Part shown: piece after piece, positions 8,135 through 10,057 of the stretch
Position numbering within the stretch: position 1 is the first letter of the stretch
How the letters are laid out: each line of letters starts with the position of its first letter
DNA from: JAMOBE01 sp039908285
GTDB lineage: Bacteria; Pseudomonadota; Alphaproteobacteria; Rhodospirillales; Rhodospirillaceae
DNA length: 10,057 nucleotides
Assembly: GCA_039908285.1 (NCBI GenBank)
Contig: JAMOBE010000119.1
Span: 1-10,057 of the forward strand
Direction of reading: 5' to 3'
Notes under the pieces: model-generated
What the model was told of the DNA's origin: nothing
The model's database searches: none
What the model saw: the letters and a program-made list of their open reading frames with translations, nothing else
Program-made: the position numbers and the translations under genes

Positions 8135-8178
8135 AAAAAAAGCCCTCCCCCTCGATGGGGGAGGGTTGGGTGGGGGTG
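8135..8178 (-). repeat. REP-like GC-rich palindromic element, copy 1, terminator-like on the minus strand
   Basis: CCCTCCCCC (8143-8151) pairs perfectly with GGGGGAGGG (8157-8165) around loop TCGAT and is followed by TTGGGTGGGGGTG. On the minus strand the hairpin is followed by seven T residues (complement of 8135-8141), so it has the form of an intrinsic terminator in that direction, although no minus-strand gene precedes it. This layout is typical of dispersed intergenic REP-like palindromes in high-GC proteobacteria. Copy 2 lies inverted at 8263-8301. Confidence 0.75.
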
Positions 8179-8262
8179 ATGGTGCAGCACGTAGGTGTAT
8201 CTGAGGTCACCAAAGAATTCAGTTTTTGTGCGAACATGCTTCCGTCTGTGCGCGCTTCACTG

Positions 8263-8301
8263 CCACCCCCACCCAAACCCTCCCCCATCGAGGGAGAGGG
8301 C
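8263..8301 (+). repeat. REP-like element, copy 2, inverted relative to copy 1
   Basis: The reverse complement of this stretch matches 8142-8178 apart from one substitution in the first arm, one extra T after the hairpin and a slightly longer end. Its own hairpin is GGGAGAGGG against CCCTCCCCC around a TCGAT-type loop, with one mismatch. Together the two copies make a 160-bp unit with ~37-bp terminal inverted repeats. A partial third arm, GAGGGGGAGG, follows at 8310-8319. No target-site duplication is obvious. Confidence 0.7.
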
Positions 8302-8357
8302 TTAACATTGAGGGGGAGGTTGCCTCACCGATTGCCCCGATTGCTCGGTACATCTTC

Positions 8358-8386
8358 TTGCCACTCCGCCTCCGATATGCTATTAG
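8358..8386 (+). promoter_or_regulatory. Candidate promoter for the response regulator
   Basis: TTGCCA (8358-8363) and TATTAG (8381-8386) are separated by 17 bp. It would give a leader of about 130 nt. A second possible -10, TATAAG (8460-8465), lies closer to the gene but has only a poor -35 (TTCCCG at 8437). Which of the two is used cannot be decided from sequence. Confidence 0.35.
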
Positions 8387-8435
8387 ATATAGTGCGCCGT
8401 AGCGACGGGTGGCATGGAGCCGGGGGCTTTTCACC

Positions 8436-8453
8436 ATTCCCGTCTCCGGGAAT
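8436..8453. promoter_or_regulatory. 18-bp perfect palindrome upstream of the response regulator
   Basis: ATTCCCG-TCTC-CGGGAAT is a perfect inverted repeat with 7-bp arms. It ends 6 bp before the TATAAG box at 8460 and covers the corresponding -35 position. It could be an operator or a short hairpin in the leader of the upstream promoter. No T-run follows, so it is not a terminator. The binding protein is unknown. Confidence 0.4.
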
Positions 8454-8526
8454 TGAGGGTATAAGTCGATGTTTATCGGATCCACGGGGTCCGGGCCGGT
8501 TCAAGCCGGGTTGGGAACGTCACCGG

Positions 8527-9102
8527 ATGGCTGGGTACAATCTCGAACGCCTCAATTTTCTCATCGTCGATGACAACAAGCACATGCGGGCGCTGGTGAA
8601 GACCATCCTGCATGCGCTCGGATCAAAGAACGTCACCGAGGCGGCTGACGGTGCCGACGCGTTCAAGGAGCTGCGGGTATTTCCCGCCGACATCATCATC
8701 TGCGACTGGAACATGTCGCCGCTCGATGGGATGGACTTCGTGCGGCTGGTCCGCACCGGCAAGGACAGCCCGAATCCCTTCGTTCCCATCATCATGCTGA
8801 CCGGACACACCGAGATGTCGCGGGTCCTGGAGGCCCGTGATGCGGGGGTCCACGAGTTCCTGGCCAAGCCAATCTCGGCCAAGGGCCTCTATTCGCGCCT
8901 GCGCTCGATCATCGAGAACCCGCGGGCGTTCATCCGCACCTCCCTCTACTTCGGTCCCGACCGCCGACGCCGGCAGGTGGACTGGAAGGGCAAGGAGCGT
9001 CGCAAGATGCAGACCACCAAGCTCAATCAGCCGGAGATCAAGCACGATAACCCCGACGCCAGCCTGAGCCAGGCCGAGGTTGAGGCGCTGCTGAACGGCT
9101 GA
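8527..9102 (+). CDS. CheY-like response regulator with a FliM-like C-terminal motif
   Basis: A 191-residue protein with one receiver domain (about 9-130). Asp15 and Asp16 form the acidic pocket, Asp60 in IICDWNMSPLDGMDF is the phospho-acceptor, and Thr92 and Lys114 complete the switch residues. The DWNM context is close to that of CheY. There is no DNA-binding or enzymatic output domain. A basic linker (FGPDRRRR at 142-149, KGKERRK at 154-160) leads to the tail SLSQAEVEALLNG (179-191), which resembles the CheY-binding N terminus of FliM. It probably acts in chemotaxis or motility by protein-protein contact. ATG 8527 was chosen because the receiver fold begins just after it; GGGA (8513-8516) is 10 nt upstream. 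No cognate kinase gene is in the window. Confidence 0.9.
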   Translation: MAGYNLERLNFLIVDDNKHMRALVKTILHALGSKNVTEAADGADAFKELRVFPADIIICDWNMSPLDGMDFVRLVRTGKDSPNPFVPIIMLTGHTEMSRVLEARDAGVHEFLAKPISAKGLYSRLRSIIENPRAFIRTSLYFGPDRRRRQVDWKGKERRKMQTTKLNQPEIKHDNPDASLSQAEVEALLNG

Positions 9103-9147
9103 CGAACGTCCCCGATCACTCGCAGCGACGGGACCGTTGTTCACGTC

Positions 9148-9176
9148 TTGAGTCGGGCAACGCCGGGTCGTATAAC
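9148..9176 (+). promoter_or_regulatory. Sigma-70-like promoter of the exported-protein gene
   Basis: TTGAGT (9148-9153) and TATAAC (9171-9176) are separated by exactly 17 bp, a 4/6 and 5/6 match. Start would be near 9183, giving a leader of about 88 nt that contains the tandem 27-bp duplication. This is among the best-looking promoters in the window. Confidence 0.6.
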
Positions 9177-9203
9177 CAACGCCATGGACAGTGACCGGCC
9201 GTC

Positions 9204-9257
9204 CACGTCGCGACTGCGACTCCCAGAGATCACGTCGCGAGTGCGACTCCCAGAGAT
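9204..9257 (+). repeat. Tandem duplication of a 27-bp unit in the gene leader
   Basis: Two abutting 27-bp units (9204-9230 and 9231-9257) differ at one base, the 11th (C versus G). Each contains a 14-bp palindrome, GTCGC-N4-GCGAC (9207-9220 and 9234-9247), with the difference in its central tetranucleotide. The second unit ends directly before the GGAG ribosome-binding site (9258-9261). The array could be a pair of protein-binding sites or two small RNA hairpins that affect translation. Confidence 0.9.
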
Positions 9258-9270
9258 GGAGTGATGTTTC

Positions 9271-9864
9271 ATGAGGATTTCGAATTTCGTGGCGGCCATT
9301 CTTCTCTCAGGCGTCGTCGCCTCGACGGCTTTGGCCGAACAGCTTGACCTGGAAGCGATAACCGCGCAGCCAGGGACGGAGGTGATCAAGCAGGACAACG
9401 GCCTTTGGACGATCAGTCGTGGCGGAGTCGTGATCTCGCAGTATCGGATGGGAGACAAGATCGAGGCGCTGGGAGTCGATAACAGTGGTCACGGCGCGGT
9501 GATGTGCATGTGGGGTCTGTACGTCGACCTCAAGACCACCCTGGACTATTGCCTTCCGGACAAGTTCGGAGACCTGAAGGAGGAACTGTCCGTCGCCATC
9601 GGTCAGATCAACGATTTCATCGTTCAGAACAGCCTGACCAAGGTGTCCCCGGCTGACATCGAGGGGAGGATTGCGAAACAGGAAGACAATATCCGCAAGC
9701 GGATTCGGGGCATTCCACGCGATGAGCTTGAGATGAAGTGCGTGCCAAAGGGGATGATCGGAATTATCGAGAATCTACAGTCCACGCCTCGGGAAAAATT
9801 CAAGGCATCCATCGCGAATCTACTGTCCGTTCCTCGTCCGCCCGTGATGAATCCCTGCCTCTGA
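9271..9864 (+). CDS. Exported protein of unknown function with four cysteines
   Basis: I do not recognise this 197-residue protein. It has a clear Sec signal peptide: a short basic start (MRIS), a hydrophobic core (about 5-18) and an ALA cleavage motif at 20-22, so the mature form should begin near Glu23 in the periplasm. No lipobox is present. The mature part has four cysteines (79, 94, 157, 196), enough for two disulfides, and no transmembrane helix. The central region around 100-150 is charged and probably helical. Near the C terminus IENLQSTPR (166-174) is echoed as IANLLSVPR (181-189). GGAG (9258-9261) is 9 nt before the ATG, and the gene has its own promoter. Base composition looks less GC-rich than the protease cluster, hinting at a less conserved, accessory gene. 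Confidence 0.8.
   Translation: MRISNFVAAILLSGVVASTALAEQLDLEAITAQPGTEVIKQDNGLWTISRGGVVISQYRMGDKIEALGVDNSGHGAVMCMWGLYVDLKTTLDYCLPDKFGDLKEELSVAIGQINDFIVQNSLTKVSPADIEGRIAKQEDNIRKRIRGIPRDELEMKCVPKGMIGIIENLQSTPREKFKASIANLLSVPRPPVMNPCL
9766..9836 (+). repeat. Imperfect 26-bp direct repeat within the exported-protein gene
   Basis: The stretches 9766-9791 and 9811-9836 match at 21 of 26 positions and are offset by 45 bp, exactly 15 codons. They encode the related peptides IENLQSTPR and IANLLSVPR. The in-frame spacing suggests an internal duplication, although it is short enough to be chance. Confidence 0.55.
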
Positions 9865-9879
9865 TGTCTCACTCCCTCT

Positions 9880-9904
9880 CCCCCTTCTTCCAGGAAGAGG
9901 GGGG
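9880..9904 (+). other. GC-rich hairpin downstream of the exported-protein gene
   Basis: CCCCCTTCTTCC (9880-9891) folds back on GGAAGAGGGGGG (9893-9904) with one T-G wobble and a tight loop, 15 nt after the stop codon. It is followed by three GGGGC units rather than a T-run. It may act as a 3'-end stabiliser or weak terminator, or be a degenerate relative of the REP-like elements at 8142 and 8263. The remaining bases to 10057 show no supported gene. Confidence 0.5.
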
Positions 9905-10057
9905 CGGGGCGGGGCGGCTCCACCCATCGCCATGACCGCAGCAGTTCTAAATGACGGCAATGGTGGCGTTTTTTGGTCTTTGACGGTTTTCGGGAGGGTA
10001 AGGCCGGGCCGGCTGCGGCTCAGGGGGGTCGCGCCTTGGGATCGGTGATGGCGTTGA

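Larger units (their letters stand above)
8053..8526. other. Intergenic region between lon and the response regulator, with REP-like elements
   Basis: These 474 bp hold no convincing gene. A plus-strand open frame runs through it from 8104 into the response regulator, but its upstream part is a translation of the GC-rich palindromic repeats with no coding character. The region contains two inverted REP-like elements (8142-8178 and 8263-8301), a candidate promoter (8358-8386) and a perfect palindrome (8436-8453). No convincing terminator for lon is seen directly after its stop codon on the plus strand. Confidence 0.7.

Noticed and set aside
8142..8301. CRISPR-like repeat pair
   Set aside because: There are only two copies, they are inverted rather than direct, and no cas genes or further spacers are present.
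8104..8526. N-terminal extension of the response regulator to 8104
   Set aside because: The extension translates both REP-like repeats and has no similarity to receiver proteins; the receiver fold starts just after the ATG at 8527.
9103..9147. Terminator after the response regulator
   Set aside because: Only GTCCC/GGGAC with a 17-nt loop can pair, and no T-run follows.
9738..9935. Small plus-strand frame overlapping the end of the exported-protein gene
   Set aside because: It lies out of frame inside a gene with a clear signal peptide and runs into the GC hairpin; no start signal supports it.

Overview
The window looks like chromosomal DNA of a high-GC alphaproteobacterium, probably a Rhodospirillales / Magnetospirillum-like motile species. 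This rests on protein character (ClpX with GPTGCGKT, a soluble globin-coupled chemoreceptor, an FGPDRR-type response regulator) and on dispersed GC-rich palindromic repeats. The genus is an inference, not a database result.

Layout: (1) Positions 1-105 hold no gene. They carry a leftward promoter with a perfect 17-bp TGACTGAC-type palindrome lodged in it, presumably the control region of a gene just outside the left edge. (2) 106-1514, minus strand: a soluble methyl-accepting chemotaxis protein with an N-terminal haem-globin sensor domain, followed by its own intrinsic terminator. (3) 1515-1728: intergenic, holding the receptor promoter and, on the opposite strand, a promoter for tRNA-Leu(UAG) at 1729-1815. 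(4) 1884-8052, plus strand: the conserved proteostasis cluster tig - clpP - clpX - lon. Trigger factor folds nascent chains; ClpP is the serine peptidase barrel; ClpX unfolds substrates into it; Lon is the second AAA+ protease. A strong terminator lies between clpP and clpX. The clpX-lon gap holds a hairpin, a sigma-32-like promoter and a palindrome, so the cluster reads as several transcription units rather than one operon. (5) 8053-8526: a 474-bp gap with an inverted pair of REP-like GC-rich elements, then a probable promoter region with another palindrome. (6) 8527-9102: a CheY-like receiver protein whose extreme C terminus resembles the N-terminal CheY-binding peptide of FliM. (7) 9103-9270: a good promoter and a 27-bp tandem duplication in the leader of (8) 9271-9864, an unrecognised small exported protein with four cysteines. 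(9) 9865-10057: a GC-rich hairpin and no supported gene.

Most of the window is ordinary housekeeping sequence. The parts worth a second look are the FliM-like tail on the response regulator, the dipeptide-repeat tail on ClpP, the lon control region, the operator-like palindromes (53-69, 5579-5596, 8436-8453), the duplicated leader before the exported protein, and the REP-like pair. The hupB gene that follows lon in E. coli is not present here. I found no convincing new multi-gene system.
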